Positions 36,703 to 46,808 of a stretch of 64,000 nucleotides of DNA are shown here, piece by piece. This DNA comes from Betaproteobacteria bacterium (GTDB taxonomy: Bacteria; Pseudomonadota; Gammaproteobacteria; Burkholderiales; Usitatibacteraceae): contig JADJMI010000004.1 of the NCBI GenBank assembly GCA_016709665.1, positions 177,599-241,598 of the forward strand, in the 5' to 3' direction. The notes beneath the pieces were generated by a model. The model searched no databases and had not been told where the DNA came from. It saw only the letters and a program-made list of their open reading frames with translations. A program made the translations under genes and the position numbers. Every line of letters starts with the position of its first letter. Position 1 is the stretch's first letter.

Positions 36703-37826
36703 GGCGCCTGGCGGGCCGCATCCTCACGCCGGACGGCTTCGTCGACGGCACGCTCTCGATCGGCGAGGACGGGCGCATCGCCTCGGTGTCGGGCGACCCG
36801 GTGCCGGCCCGGTTCGAGCGCGACGGCGCGACGGCCTTCGTGCTGCCCGGCTTCGTCGACCTGCACGTGCACGGCGGCGGCGGGCACGACGTGATGGAGG
36901 GCGGCGATGCCGCCGCGGCCATCGCGCGCCTGCACGCGCGGCACGGCACCACGTCGATCCTCGCGACCACGATGACCGCGCCGGCCGCGGACCTGGAATC
37001 GGCCTTCGCGGCACTGGCCGCCCCCGTGCGCTCGCGTCCGGCGGGCGGCGCGCGCATCCACGGCGTGCACCTCGAGGGGCCGTACATCAACGCCGGCAGG
37101 CTCGGCGCGCAACCGGACTTCGCGCGCCCCCTGTCGCAGGACGAGCTCCGGCGGTTGCGCGCGCACGCGCCCGTCCGGCTCGTCACGCTCGCCCCCGAAG
37201 TGCCGGGCCACCTCGCGGCGATCGCGGGGCTCGTCGCCGAAGGCATCCGCGTCCAGCTCGGCCATACCCAGGGCACCTACGAGGACGGCGTCGACGCGCT
37301 CGCGCAGGGCGCCTCCGGCTTCACGCACCTCTTCAACGCGATGAGCGGCTTCCGGCACCGCGAGCCGGGGATGGCGGGCGCGGCCCTGGCCCACGCCGAA
37401 TTCGCGGAGATCATCCCCGACCTGCTGCACGTGCACCCGGGCGCCATCCGCGTCGCGCTTCGCGCCGTGCCGCGCCTGTTCTGCGTCACCGACTCGACGG
37501 CCGCCTCGGGCATGCCGGACGGCGAGTACCGCCTCGGCCGCCATACGGTGACCAAGTGCCTGGGCGGCGTGCGCCTCGCCGACGGGACGCTCGCCGGGTC
37601 CGCGCTCACGATGGACCAGGCGCTGCGCAATCTCGCGGGCCCGCTCGGCCTCACGCTCGCCGAGGCCTCGGCCCGCACGGCGACGCACGCCGCCGACTTC
37701 CTGGGCCTCGCCGATCGCGGCCGCCTCGCCGCCGGCTCGTGGGCCGATGTCGCGGTGCTCGATCGCGATCTCGCCCTCACGCACGTTCTCGTCGAAGGAG
37801 AGGCCATTGACCTCGCGGATGCTTGA
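36699..37826 (+). CDS. nagA: N-acetylglucosamine-6-phosphate deacetylase
   Basis: Amidohydrolase converting GlcNAc-6-P to GlcN-6-P and acetate in the cytosol. GTG at 36699 overlaps the nagQ stop (GTGA), giving 375 residues. Metal and active-site segments are GFVDLHVHGGGGHD (about 52-64), HLEGPYINAGRLGAQ, LGHTQGTYEDG, THLFNAMSGF and FCVTDSTAASGM (catalytic Asp). Complete and uninterrupted. Confidence 0.96.
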   Translation: MRRLAGRILTPDGFVDGTLSIGEDGRIASVSGDPVPARFERDGATAFVLPGFVDLHVHGGGGHDVMEGGDAAAAIARLHARHGTTSILATTMTAPAADLESAFAALAAPVRSRPAGGARIHGVHLEGPYINAGRLGAQPDFARPLSQDELRRLRAHAPVRLVTLAPEVPGHLAAIAGLVAEGIRVQLGHTQGTYEDGVDALAQGASGFTHLFNAMSGFRHREPGMAGAALAHAEFAEIIPDLLHVHPGAIRVALRAVPRLFCVTDSTAASGMPDGEYRLGRHTVTKCLGGVRLADGTLAGSALTMDQALRNLAGPLGLTLAEASARTATHAADFLGLADRGRLAAGSWADVAVLDRDLALTHVLVEGEAIDLADA

Positions 37827-38829
37827 AGAGGCGCGCGAAGCGCCAGCGGCCGTGGCCCGCCAGCTCGAGGGGGGCCGCGACGGGCTCGCCGCGCTGGGCG
37901 AACGGCTGCGCACGGTGCCTCCCGCTTCCATCCTCACGCTCGCGCGCGGCAGCTCGGATCACGCGGCGCACTTCGCCGCCTACCTGCTCATGGCGCGCCT
38001 GGGCCGCCTCGTGACCTCCCTGCCGATGTCGCTCGTGACGCTCTACCACGCACGCATCGACACCCGCGGCCTGCTCGCGCTCGCCTTCTCGCAATCGGGC
38101 CGCAGCACGGATCTCGTCGAGACGGCGAAGGCCTTCACCGCCGGGCGCGCGACGACGGTCGCCTTCGTGAACGACACCGCCTCGCCCCTGGCCGAAGCCT
38201 CGCGGCTGGTCTTCGGGCTCGAAGCCGGCGTGGAGCGCAGCGTCGCGGCGACCAAGAGCTTCATCGCCCAGCTCGTCGCCGGCGCGCGGCTCGCCCAGGC
38301 CTGGCAGGCGGACCCGGAATTCGGCACCGCGCTCGAGGCGCTGCCCGCGGCCCTCGAGATCGCCGCGCACACCGACTGGACCGAGGGCGTCGATGCGCTC
38401 GCGAACGCCGACCGCCTCCTCGTGCTGGGCCGCGGCACCGGGCTCGCGATCGCGATGGAGGCCGCGCTCAAGTTCAAGGAAACCTGCGGCATCCAGGCCG
38501 AGGCGTTTTCCGGCGCCGAGGTGCGGCACGGTCCCCTCGCCCTCGTCACGCCGGGCTATCCCGTGCTCGTCTTCGCGCCGCGGGGCCCCGCCCAGGCCGG
38601 GCTTCTCGAGGCCGCCCGCGACCTGCGCGCCCGCGGCGCCCGCGTCCTGCTCGCCGCGCCGGCCGGCACGGAAGGCGCCGAGCTGCCCCTCGTCGCCACG
38701 GCCCACGAGGAACTCGACCCCATCGCCGCCATCCAGTCGTTCTACCCGATGGCCGAAGCCCTTTCGCGCGCGCGCGGCCACGATCCCGACCATCCGCCGC
38801 ACCTGGCGAAGGTCACGCTCACCCACTGA
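37807..38829 (+). CDS. SIS-type glucosamine-6-phosphate deaminase (NagB-II)
   Basis: Two SIS domains (340 residues) resembling the isomerase half of GlmS: the NagB-II type found with NagA and NagQ in proteobacteria, converting GlcN-6-P to fructose-6-P and ammonia. I start at TTG 37807 because GAAGGAG lies six bases upstream, giving LTSRMLEEAREAPAAVARQL; the ATG at 37819 is the alternative. Key segments are ARGSSDHAAHFAAYL, AFSQSGRSTDLVE, ERSVAATKSFIAQL and EAALKFKETCGIQAEAFSGAEVRHGP. It overlaps nagA by 20 bases. Confidence 0.88.
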   Translation: MTSRMLEEAREAPAAVARQLEGGRDGLAALGERLRTVPPASILTLARGSSDHAAHFAAYLLMARLGRLVTSLPMSLVTLYHARIDTRGLLALAFSQSGRSTDLVETAKAFTAGRATTVAFVNDTASPLAEASRLVFGLEAGVERSVAATKSFIAQLVAGARLAQAWQADPEFGTALEALPAALEIAAHTDWTEGVDALANADRLLVLGRGTGLAIAMEAALKFKETCGIQAEAFSGAEVRHGPLALVTPGYPVLVFAPRGPAQAGLLEAARDLRARGARVLLAAPAGTEGAELPLVATAHEELDPIAAIQSFYPMAEALSRARGHDPDHPPHLAKVTLTH

Positions 38830-38835
38830 GCCCCC

Positions 38836-39723
38836 ATGACGACGCTTCGCACCGAGACCCCGCATCCCGAGCACGACCGGCTCGACGAGTACGCGACGCA
38901 CGACCTCGTCGAGGCCTTCGTGCACGACCAGGGGCTCGCGGCGGCGGCGGTCCGCGCGGCGGCCTCGGACATCGCGCGCGCCGTGGAAGCCGCGGTGCCC
39001 CGGCTGCAGGCGGGCGGGCGGCTCGTCTACGTCGGCGCGGGCACTTCCGGGCGGCTCGGGCTCCTCGACAGCGTCGAGCTGCATCCCACGTTCTCGTGGC
39101 CTCGCGAGCGCGCGGTGGCGCTGCTGGCCGGCGGCCCTTCGGCCATCCACGTCGCCGTCGAAGGCGCCGAGGACGACCGCGAGCAGGGCGCCCGGGACCT
39201 GGCGGGCCTCGAGCCCGCGACGAACGACGTGGTGATCCTCATCGCCGCCTCCGGCGGCACGCCCTACGTCCTGGGCGCGCTCGCCGCGGCGCGCGCCGCG
39301 GGCGCGCTCACCATCGGCCTCGCGAACAACCCCGGCTCCGCGCTCGTCAAGGAGGCTGAAATCGGCATCGAGCTGGATACCGGGCACGAGCTCGTCTCCG
39401 GCTCCACGCGCCTGAAGGCCGGCACGGCGCAGAAGATCGCGCTCAACACCTTCTCGTCGGCAGTGATGGTCCGCCTGCACAAGGTGTACGGCAACCTCAT
39501 GGTGGACCTGAAGCCCACCAACGCGAAGCTCGTGCGCCGCGCCATCCGCCTCACCGCGCTCGCGACCGGCGCCGGCGAGACCGCCGCGCAGGCGGCCCTC
39601 GAGGCGTCCGGCTTCCAGGTGAAGGTCGCCATCGTCGCGATCGCGAGGCGGCTCTCCCCCGCCGACGCCCGGGCACGCCTGGCCGCCGTGCACGGCAGCG
39701 TGCGCGCGGCGCTCGCCGATTGA
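38836..39723 (+). CDS. murQ: N-acetylmuramic acid 6-phosphate etherase
   Basis: Cleaves the lactyl ether of MurNAc-6-P to give GlcNAc-6-P, feeding NagA. 295 residues (E. coli 298). One SIS domain with VYVGAGTSGRLGLLDSVELHPTFSW, the catalytic-acid region VEGAEDDREQGA, IAASGGTPYVLGAL, STRLKAGTAQKIALNTFSS and KVYGNLMVDLKPTNAKL. Presence of murQ shows that the island recycles the MurNAc half of peptidoglycan, not just chitin-type GlcNAc. The upstream enzyme making MurNAc-6-P is not MurP/PTS here, so AnmK or a MurK-like kinase is needed. Confidence 0.96.
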   Translation: MTTLRTETPHPEHDRLDEYATHDLVEAFVHDQGLAAAAVRAAASDIARAVEAAVPRLQAGGRLVYVGAGTSGRLGLLDSVELHPTFSWPRERAVALLAGGPSAIHVAVEGAEDDREQGARDLAGLEPATNDVVILIAASGGTPYVLGALAAARAAGALTIGLANNPGSALVKEAEIGIELDTGHELVSGSTRLKAGTAQKIALNTFSSAVMVRLHKVYGNLMVDLKPTNAKLVRRAIRLTALATGAGETAAQAALEASGFQVKVAIVAIARRLSPADARARLAAVHGSVRAALAD

Positions 39724-41003
39724 ACGCGCCGGCCGCCTCCGCCACGCGTCCCTGGGCGTGGATTCCCACGCTCTACTTCGGGCAGGGGCTGCCCTACGTG
39801 GTGGTGATGACCCTCTCGGTCATCCTCTACAAGAACCTGGGCGTCTCCAACACCGAGATCGCGCTCTACACGAGCTGGCTCTACCTGCCCTGGGTGGTGA
39901 AGCCGCTGTGGTCCCCGGTCGTGGACCTGCTGGGCACCAAGCGCGCCTGGGTCGTCGCGCTGCAGTTCCTCGTGGGCGCGGCGCTCGCGCTCGTCGCCCT
40001 CACGCTGCCGGTGGACCGGTTCTTCCAGCTCTCGCTCGCCGTCTTCTGGCTGATGGCCTTCGCCTCGGCCACGCACGACATCGCGGCCGACGGCTTCTAC
40101 CTGCTCGCGCTCGCGGAGAAGGACCAGGCGGCCTTCGTCGGCGTGAGGAGCGCCTTCTACCGCGCGGCGATGATCGCGGGCCAGGGCGGTCTCGTCTTCG
40201 TGGCCGGACAACTCACGGAACTCACCGGCGACGTCCGCTTCGCGTGGCAGGTCGTCTTCGGCGTGATGGCCGCGTTCTTCGTGCTGCTCTTCGCGTGGCA
40301 TCGCACGGTCCTGCCGCGACCGGCCGTCGACGGTCCCGTGCCGGCCACCGGTTTCGCGGCCGGCTTCGTGGAGACCTTCACGAGCTTCTTCGCGCGCAAG
40401 GACATCCTGCTCGTGCTCGCCTTCCTGCTCACCTTCCGGCTGGGGGAGGCGCAGGGCCTCAAGCTCGTCACGCCGTTCCTCCTCGACCCGAAGCCCGCGG
40501 GCGGGCTCGCGCTCACGACCTCGCAGGTGGGCCTCGTGTACGGCACCTTCGGCGTCCTCGCGCTCACGGTGGGCGGCATCCTGGGCGGGCTCGCCATCTC
40601 GCGCCAGGGGCTGCGCCGATGGCTCTGGCCCATGGTGCTCGCGGTGCACGTCCCGAACCTCGCGTTCGTGTGGCTCGCGCACGCGCAGCCCGGGGAGCCC
40701 GCGCTCGTGGCGGCCGTCATCGCGCTCGAGCAGTTCGGCTACGGCTTCGGCTTCGCGGCGTACCTCATGTACATGATCGGCGTGGCCGACGGCCCCCACA
40801 AGACGGCGCACTACGCGATCTGCACGGGCTTCATGGCCCTGGGCATGATGCTGCCGGGCATGGCGAGCGGCTGGATCCAGGAGCGGCTCGGCTACCCGGA
40901 TTTTTTCCTCTGGGTGTGCGCCTGCACCCTGCCCTCGATCGCCGTGACGGCCTTCCTGCGCATCGATCCCGCGTTCGGCCGGAGGGACCGTGTCGCCGGA
41001 TGA
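39720..41003 (+). CDS. AmpG/PAT-type MFS permease
   Basis: 427 residues, twelve membrane helices. The TTG start overlaps the murQ stop (TTGA). The first helices read LYFGQGLPYVVVMTLSVILYKNLGVSNTEIAL and LPWVVKPLWSPVVDLLGTKRAWV, with FASATHDIAADGF in helix 4, the layout of the AmpG/PAT subfamily whose members import anhydro-muropeptides. Its position inside the murQ/nag operon makes muropeptide or amino-sugar uptake the best guess. The AmpG symbol is withheld because the specificity is not visible. Confidence 0.82.
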   Translation: MNAPAASATRPWAWIPTLYFGQGLPYVVVMTLSVILYKNLGVSNTEIALYTSWLYLPWVVKPLWSPVVDLLGTKRAWVVALQFLVGAALALVALTLPVDRFFQLSLAVFWLMAFASATHDIAADGFYLLALAEKDQAAFVGVRSAFYRAAMIAGQGGLVFVAGQLTELTGDVRFAWQVVFGVMAAFFVLLFAWHRTVLPRPAVDGPVPATGFAAGFVETFTSFFARKDILLVLAFLLTFRLGEAQGLKLVTPFLLDPKPAGGLALTTSQVGLVYGTFGVLALTVGGILGGLAISRQGLRRWLWPMVLAVHVPNLAFVWLAHAQPGEPALVAAVIALEQFGYGFGFAAYLMYMIGVADGPHKTAHYAICTGFMALGMMLPGMASGWIQERLGYPDFFLWVCACTLPSIAVTAFLRIDPAFGRRDRVAG

Positions 41004-42135
41004 CCGCCTCGCCTCCCTGGACGCCTTCCGCGGCCTCGCCATCGCGAGCATGGTGCTCGTGAACAATCCCGGCGACTGGGGCCACCTGCATGCGCCGCTC
41101 GCGCACGCGGCCTGGCACGGCTGGACCTTCACCGACCTCGTCTTTCCGGGGTTCCTGTTCGCCGCGGGGCTCGCGATGCCGATTTCGCTCGGGCGGCGCG
41201 CCGCGGCCGGCGACGACAAGGCCGGGCTGCTTGCGTCCACCGCGAAGCGGGCCGCGATCATCTTCCTCGTGGGGCTCGCACTCAATTTCATCCCGGATTT
41301 CGACCTCGCGACGATCCGCGTCCCCGGGGTGCTGCAGCGCATCGCGCTCTGCGTGCTCGTCGCCGCGCCCGTCGTGACCTGGGGCGGCTGGCGCGCCTCG
41401 CTCGCCGCCGCGCTGGCGCTCCTCGCCGTCCACAGCGCGGGAATGCTCGCGATTCCCGTCGCCGACGCGAACGGCGTCGTCGCCGCCGGCGCCCTCGAGC
41501 CCGGCCGCGACTTCGGCAGCCGGATCGACCGCGCCGTCTTCGGCGCGCACCTGTGGGCCAAGGCGAGGACATGGGATCCGGAAGGGCTGTGGGGCACGCT
41601 GAGCGCGTCGGCGAGCCTGCTGGCCGGCGTGATCGCCGGCCACTTCGTCACCGCGCGCGTGCCCGTCCGCAAGGCGCCGTGGCTGTTCGCGGCGGGTGCC
41701 CTCCTGCTCGTGCTCGGGTGGATGCTCGACGCCGCGCTCCTGCCCATCAACAAGAACCTCTGGACGGCTTCCTACGCCGTGTTCATGACCGGATGGTCGC
41801 TCGTGGTGCTGGCCGCGTTCCATGCCGCGATGGACGAAGCCGGCACGGGCACGCGCGAGGCCTCGCGCCTTCTCGCGCGGCCGCTCACGATCTACGGCAT
41901 GAACGCGCTCTTCCTCTTCGCGTTCTCCGGCCTCGTCGCCCGGGCACTCAACGCGATCGAGGTCACGGACGACGGCGGCAAGACGGTGTCGCTCAAGTCC
42001 GCGCTGTTCGCGCCCTTCCGCACCCTGCCCGTTTCCCCCGAAAATGCATCCCTCGCCTGGGCGGTCGCGTTCAATCTCGCGATGTTCGCCGTGGCGCTGT
42101 TCCTCTGGAGAAGGCGTTGGTTCATCAAGGCGTGA
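40990..42135 (+). CDS. nagX: NagX-like membrane acyltransferase (DUF5009/HGSNAT family)
   Basis: 381 residues, about ten membrane helices, GTG start at 40990 with GGAGGG upstream, overlapping the permease gene by 14 bases. The N-terminal signature RLASLDAFRGLAIASMVLVNNPGDW is that of heparan-alpha-glucosaminide N-acetyltransferase-like proteins, called NagX in proteobacterial GlcNAc clusters. TFTDLVFPGFLFAAGLAMPISL and IRVPGVLQRIALC follow. Eukaryotic HGSNAT acetylates glucosamine across a membrane. The bacterial role is presumed to be acetylation of glucosaminyl ends before uptake. Confidence 0.85.
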   Translation: MSPDDRLASLDAFRGLAIASMVLVNNPGDWGHLHAPLAHAAWHGWTFTDLVFPGFLFAAGLAMPISLGRRAAAGDDKAGLLASTAKRAAIIFLVGLALNFIPDFDLATIRVPGVLQRIALCVLVAAPVVTWGGWRASLAAALALLAVHSAGMLAIPVADANGVVAAGALEPGRDFGSRIDRAVFGAHLWAKARTWDPEGLWGTLSASASLLAGVIAGHFVTARVPVRKAPWLFAAGALLLVLGWMLDAALLPINKNLWTASYAVFMTGWSLVVLAAFHAAMDEAGTGTREASRLLARPLTIYGMNALFLFAFSGLVARALNAIEVTDDGGKTVSLKSALFAPFRTLPVSPENASLAWAVAFNLAMFAVALFLWRRRWFIKA

Positions 42136-43699
42136 GATTCCTGGCCGCCGCGTTCGTCGCGGCCTTCGCGGGCTGCACGCCGGCGCCGGGGCCGTCGTTG
42201 CCCGAAGGGGAAGCCGCGCCCGCGTCCCCCGACGCGCCCGCCCCCGTCACGGCCACCACCCCGCCACCGGCGCCACGCGAGTTCCGCGCCGCGTGGATCG
42301 CGACCGTCGCCAACATCGACTGGCCCTCGAAGCCCGGCCTTCCGGTCGCCGTCCAGCAGGACGAGGCGCGCCGCCTCGTGCGCGCCGCGCGCGCCGCGGG
42401 CCTCAACGCCCTCGTGCTGCAGGTGCGCCCGGCCGCCGACGCCATCTACCCCTCGAACCTCGAACCCTGGTCGGAATACCTCACCGGCACGCAGGGCCGG
42501 GCGCCCGAGCCGGCCTGGGATCCGCTCGCGTACTGGATCGCCGAGGCCCACGCGAGCGGCCTCGAGCTGCACGCCTGGTTCAACCCCTGCGCGCGCGCCA
42601 TTCGGCGGCGAAGTCGCCGATCGCGCCCGGGCACGTCTCGCGCACGAACCCGGCCATCGTGAAGTCCTACGGCAACCAGCTCTGGATGGACCCGGGCGAG
42701 CGCGCGGCGGCCGACCGGTTCATCGCCGTCGTGCAGGACGTGCTCGCGCGATACGACGTGGACGGCGTGCACATCGACGACTACTTCTATCCCTACCCCG
42801 TCGCGCTGAACGGCGGCCCGGCCGACGGCGGGCCGGAACTCGACTTTCCGGACGAGCCCTCGTGGCGCGCGTATCTCGACGCGGGCGGGACGCTCGCGCG
42901 CGCGGACTGGCGCCGCCGCAACGTGGACCTCCTGATGGAGCGCTTCTATCTCGAAGCGCACCAGGCGAAACCCACCGTGCGGGTCGGCGTGAGCCCCTTC
43001 GGCCTGGGTCGCCCGGACCGCCGCCCGCCGGGCATCACCGGCTTCAGCCAGTACGACAAGATGTACGCGGACGTGGAAAAGTGGCTCGCGGCGGGGTGGC
43101 TCGACTACCTCGCGCCGCAGCTCTACTGGCCGCGGGAATCCGCGGGGCAGCCCTTCGGCACGCTCCTCGACTACTGGAGCGCGCAGAACGCGATCGGCCG
43201 CCACGTGTGGCCGGGCCTCTTCACGAGCCGCATCGACGCCACCGACAGGTCCTGGCTGCCGGAGGAGATCGCGGGGCAGGTCGAACTCGCCCGCGCCCGC
43301 GGCGCCTCCGGCCACCTGCACTTCAGCCTCATCGCGATCGCGCAGAACCGCAAGGGGATCGCGGACCGGCTGGCGGCCCTCTACGCGACGCCCGCCCTCG
43401 TCCCAGCCACGCCCTGGCTGCGCGAACCGGCGCCGCCGGCGCCGGAAGCCCGGCTCGTCGACGCGGATCCGGGCTACGCGCGCCTAGCCTTCGACAACGA
43501 CGAGCCCCGGGGCGTCGTCGCGGCGTGGGGTCGATACGGCACGACGTGGCGCTTCTTCGCGCTGGCGCCCGCCGACCGGCGCCTTCCCGCGTCGTGGGGC
43601 GGCCAGCGACTGGGCCTCGTCGTGATCTCGGCCGTCGGCCGCACGGGCGTCGAGAGCCCCCGCGCCCGGGCGCTCGACCTGCGACGATCGTCGCCATGA
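42132..43699 (+). pseudogene. DigH-like glycosyl hydrolase (GHL10/DUF187), frameshifted
   Basis: A secreted lipoprotein glycosidase. GTG 42132 overlaps nagX; the lipobox is FAGC. The (beta/alpha)8 domain begins REFRAAWIATVANIDWPSKPGL and has LVLQVRPAADAIYPS and GLELHAWFNP. One base is then missing at about 42588; restoring it gives RARHSAAKSPIAPGHVSRTNP and the rest reads to 43699, including YDVDGVHIDDYFYPYP and GVSPFGLGRP. The E. coli homologue DigH (YddW) cleaves denuded peptidoglycan glycans, which suits this island. The C-terminal domain has the family's beta-sandwich look. One frameshift only; it may be a sequence error. Confidence 0.8.
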
Positions 43700-44604
43700 C
43701 CGCGAAGCCTCGCCTCGGATTGGGCCTCGACGCGGGCGGCACGCGCACGCGCTGGGCGCTCGCGGCCGGCCGCGGCGAGATCGTCGCCGAGGGCCACGTG
43801 CGCGGCATGAGCGCGCTGCAGGTGGCCGACGCGCGCCGCGAGCAGGTGGCGCGCACGCTCGCCGAACTCGCCCGGGATGTCCTCGCGATCGCGAAGCCCG
43901 ATCGCGTGCACGCGGGCCTCACGGGTTTCGGCGAGGGAAGCGAGCGCCTCGCGGATCTCATCGCCGCCCCCCTGGGCCTCGACCCCTCGGCGGTCACGCT
44001 GGGCAGCGACATCGAGACGGCCTACCGCGACCTGTTCGCCCCGGGCGAGGGCTATGTCGTCTACGCGGGCACCGGCTCCGTCGCCGCGTTCATCGACGCC
44101 GCGGGGACGCTGCACCGCGCCGGCGGCCGCGGCGTCACGCTCGACGACGGCGGCGGCGGATTCTGGATCGCGCGCGAAGCGCTTCGCCACGTGTGGCGCG
44201 CCGAGGACGAGCGGCCCGGAAGCTGGCAGGATTCCCCGATGGCGAAGGCCCTCTTCGAGCGCATCGGCGGCACCGACTGGTCGTTCACGCGGCAGTACGT
44301 CTACGGCGGCGACCGCGGGGACATCGGACGGCTCGCCCTCGCCGTGGCCGATTCCGCGGACCGCGATCCCGTCGCCCGCGGCATTCTCGCGGACGCGGGG
44401 CGCGAACTCGCGCGCCTCGGCCGTGCGATGATCCAGCGCTACGGCGCGAAACCCGTGACACTCTCCGGGCGCGCATCCACGCTCCATCCGCTCATCGCCG
44501 AGACGATGCGCGCGGGCCTGCCCGGGGATTGCCCCTTCACCCTTCGACCCTGCCAGGGTCACCACGCCGCCGCGCGCCTCGCGCTCGCCGCGGCCACCGC
44601 CTGA
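43696..44604 (+). CDS. BadF/BadG-type amino-sugar kinase
   Basis: 302 residues from ATG 43696, overlapping the upstream stop (ATGA). ASKHA ATPase of the BadF/BadG/BcrA class: phosphate loop GLGLDAGGTRTRWAL (about 7-21), second loop VVYAGTGSVAAFI, LDDGGGGFWIAREALRH and late LSGRASTLHPLI. Members of this class phosphorylate GlcNAc and glucosamine, and Clostridium MurK phosphorylates both MurNAc and GlcNAc. In this operon it would supply MurNAc-6-P to MurQ and GlcNAc-6-P to NagA. Substrate range is inferred from context. Confidence 0.85.
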   Translation: MTAKPRLGLGLDAGGTRTRWALAAGRGEIVAEGHVRGMSALQVADARREQVARTLAELARDVLAIAKPDRVHAGLTGFGEGSERLADLIAAPLGLDPSAVTLGSDIETAYRDLFAPGEGYVVYAGTGSVAAFIDAAGTLHRAGGRGVTLDDGGGGFWIAREALRHVWRAEDERPGSWQDSPMAKALFERIGGTDWSFTRQYVYGGDRGDIGRLALAVADSADRDPVARGILADAGRELARLGRAMIQRYGAKPVTLSGRASTLHPLIAETMRAGLPGDCPFTLRPCQGHHAAARLALAAATA

Positions 44605-44622
44605 CCGACGAGGAACCGGCCC

Positions 44623-45414
44623 ATGACCCGAATCGCCCTGACGCTCCTGCTCGCCGTCGCCGCCGGCTGCGCCACCGGCCCGCGCATCGACGACAGCTTC
44701 CGCGCGAAGAGCCAGGACAGCCGCGCGCAGTACCTCATCATCCACTACACGACCGGCACCTTCACGGGCGCGTTCAACATCCTCACCGAAGGCGCCGTGA
44801 GCAGCCATTACCTCGTGCGCGACGACGACCCGCCCACGATCTACCGGCTGGTCGACGAGAACCGGCGCGCCTACCACGCCGGCTTGAGCTCCTGGAAGGG
44901 CCAGACGGCGCTCAACGCGGCTTCCATCGGCATCGAGATCGTGAACGCCGGCGACACGCGCACCAACGGCGAGGTGTCGTTCTCGGACTACCCGCCCGCG
45001 CAGGTCGACGCCGTCGTCGCGCTCGTGAAGGACATCGTCCAGCGCCACGAGATCCGCGGCGACCGCATCCTGGGCCACAGCGACATCGCGCCGCAGCGCA
45101 AGGTGGACCCGGGCCCGAAATTCCCGTGGAAGCGCCTGGCGGACGAGGGCCTCATCCCCTGGCCGGACGCGAAGCTCGTGGCCGAACGCCGGGCCTTCCA
45201 CGAGCAGGCCCTGCCCGACATCGCGTGGTTCCAGTCGAAGCTCGAGGAACACGGCTTCGCGGTCGCGCGGCACGGCGAGTTCGACGAGGCGACGATCCGC
45301 GTCATCGCCGCCTTCCAGATGAAGTACCGGCCCGCGAAATTCGACGGCCAGCCCGACGCCGAGACGGCCGCGCTTCTCGACGTGATGACGTCCGCGCCCG
45401 CCAATGCGCCGTAG
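44623..45414 (+). CDS. N-acetylmuramoyl-L-alanine amidase, AmiD-like lipoprotein
   Basis: 263 residues with a lipobox ending AAGC (Cys about 16). An Amidase_2 domain (about 35-180) has zinc ligands in YLIIHYTTGTF, HAGLSSWKGQTALNAASIGIE and GHSDIAPQRKVDPGPKFPW. A C-terminal peptidoglycan-binding-like domain (about 200-255) follows. It would cut the stem peptide from MurNAc, including anhydro forms, in the periplasm at the outer membrane. 18 bases after the kinase gene. Confidence 0.92.
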   Translation: MTRIALTLLLAVAAGCATGPRIDDSFRAKSQDSRAQYLIIHYTTGTFTGAFNILTEGAVSSHYLVRDDDPPTIYRLVDENRRAYHAGLSSWKGQTALNAASIGIEIVNAGDTRTNGEVSFSDYPPAQVDAVVALVKDIVQRHEIRGDRILGHSDIAPQRKVDPGPKFPWKRLADEGLIPWPDAKLVAERRAFHEQALPDIAWFQSKLEEHGFAVARHGEFDEATIRVIAAFQMKYRPAKFDGQPDAETAALLDVMTSAPANAP

Positions 45415-46784
45415 CCTCGCCGGCCTCGCCCTCGCGCTCGCCCCGGCCCTCGTGAACGCCGCCGATCCGCAACCCGCCTGGGGCCAGAGGCTCGATCGCG
45501 AACTCGCCGCGATCGCGGACGACCCGGGCTATCGGCTCTCCGGGATCTCCGTGCTCGCCCTCAAGGGCGGCGAGATCGCCTACGAGTTCCAGCACGGCCG
45601 GCGGCGCATCGACGGCACCGAAGCCGCCAACGACCGGCCGGTCGGCCCGGACACGATGTTCCGCGTGGCCTCGATCTCGAAGCTCGTCACGACGCTCGGC
45701 GTGCTGCGGCTCGTCGACGCCGGCACGCCCGACCTGGACCGCGATGTCTCGGGGTATCTGGGCTGGCGGCTGCGCAACCCGGCCTTCCCCGAAACCGCGA
45801 TCACGCTGCGGCTGCTGCTGTCCGCACAATTCGTCGCTGCGGGACGCGGGCGGCTACTTCTGGGACCGCTCCCACCGGCTGCGCGACGCCAGTGCCGGGC
45901 GGCGCGCTGCCGCGGTGGTCGAGGAACGAGCGGCGACGGCAATCGGCAAGTCGTGGTCCGCCGAGGCCGCGCCGGGACGGTTCTTCGCGTACGCCAACCT
46001 GCCCTGGGGCGTGATCGCGCAGGTGATGGAAGCCGCCACGGGCGAGCGGTTCGACCGGCTGATGAAGCGGCTGGTGCTCGAGCCATTGGGCATGCCCGGC
46101 GGGTACAACCCGCCGGATTCTCGCGGACCGCGAATCGTGAACCTTGCGACGCTCTACCGGAAGCGCGAGAACCTGCCCACGGGCGAGGAGATCTGGCGCG
46201 AGCCCGAGGGCCCGTGGTACGCCCAGGTGGACGACCTCGCCCGCGACGCACCGGTTTCGCGTGCGGGCCCCGACTACGTCCCCGGCACCAACGGAACCCT
46301 CATGGCACCGCAGGGCGGCCTGCGCACGAGCGCGCGGGGACTGGCGCGCGTGATGCGGATGCTGGTGGACGGCGGCCGCGCGGACGGGAAGGCGTTCCTG
46401 AAGCCCGCGTCGATGGACGAATTCTTCCATACGGCCTGGGTCCACGAGATGGCGAAGCACAACGGCGATTGCGCCTCGGAATCGGGCCGGCCGCGTCTAT
46501 TCAACGCCTGGGGACTGGGCAACCAGCAGTTCATGGACATTTCCGGCCCGGGCTGCGGCGACCGGCTGGTCGAGGGCGGGGGCTTCACCGGCCACGGCCA
46601 CCTCGGCGAGGCGTGGGGGCTCAATGGCGTGTTCGTGTTCGACCGCAAGTCGCGAGACGGGATGATCGTGCTGGTGGGGGGCGTCGCTCGCGATCCGGAG
46701 AAGTTTCCGGGGAAGTACTCGGCGATGTACCGGCACGAGGAGCGGTTGCTGACGATGCTTTACCGCGGGGCGTTGCGGAGGTGA
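45404..46784 (+). pseudogene. Beta-lactamase class C-like serine hydrolase, frameshifted
   Basis: A secreted S12-family protein. The ATG at 45404 overlaps the amidase by 11 bases; signal peptide ends VNAA. Catalytic SxxK is SISKLVTT. The frame breaks at about 45821: deleting one G restores RLLLSHNSSLRDAGGYFW. The second motif is YANLPWG (YxN) and the third region is GGGFTGHGHLGEAWG; the stop is at 46784. Such enzymes hydrolyse D-amino-acid peptides or esters rather than antibiotics. Given its neighbours, a D-Ala peptidase role is plausible. One base only separates it from an intact gene. Confidence 0.78.
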
Positions 46785-46808
46785 GCGGTGGGGAGTGATG
46801 CGGGGGGA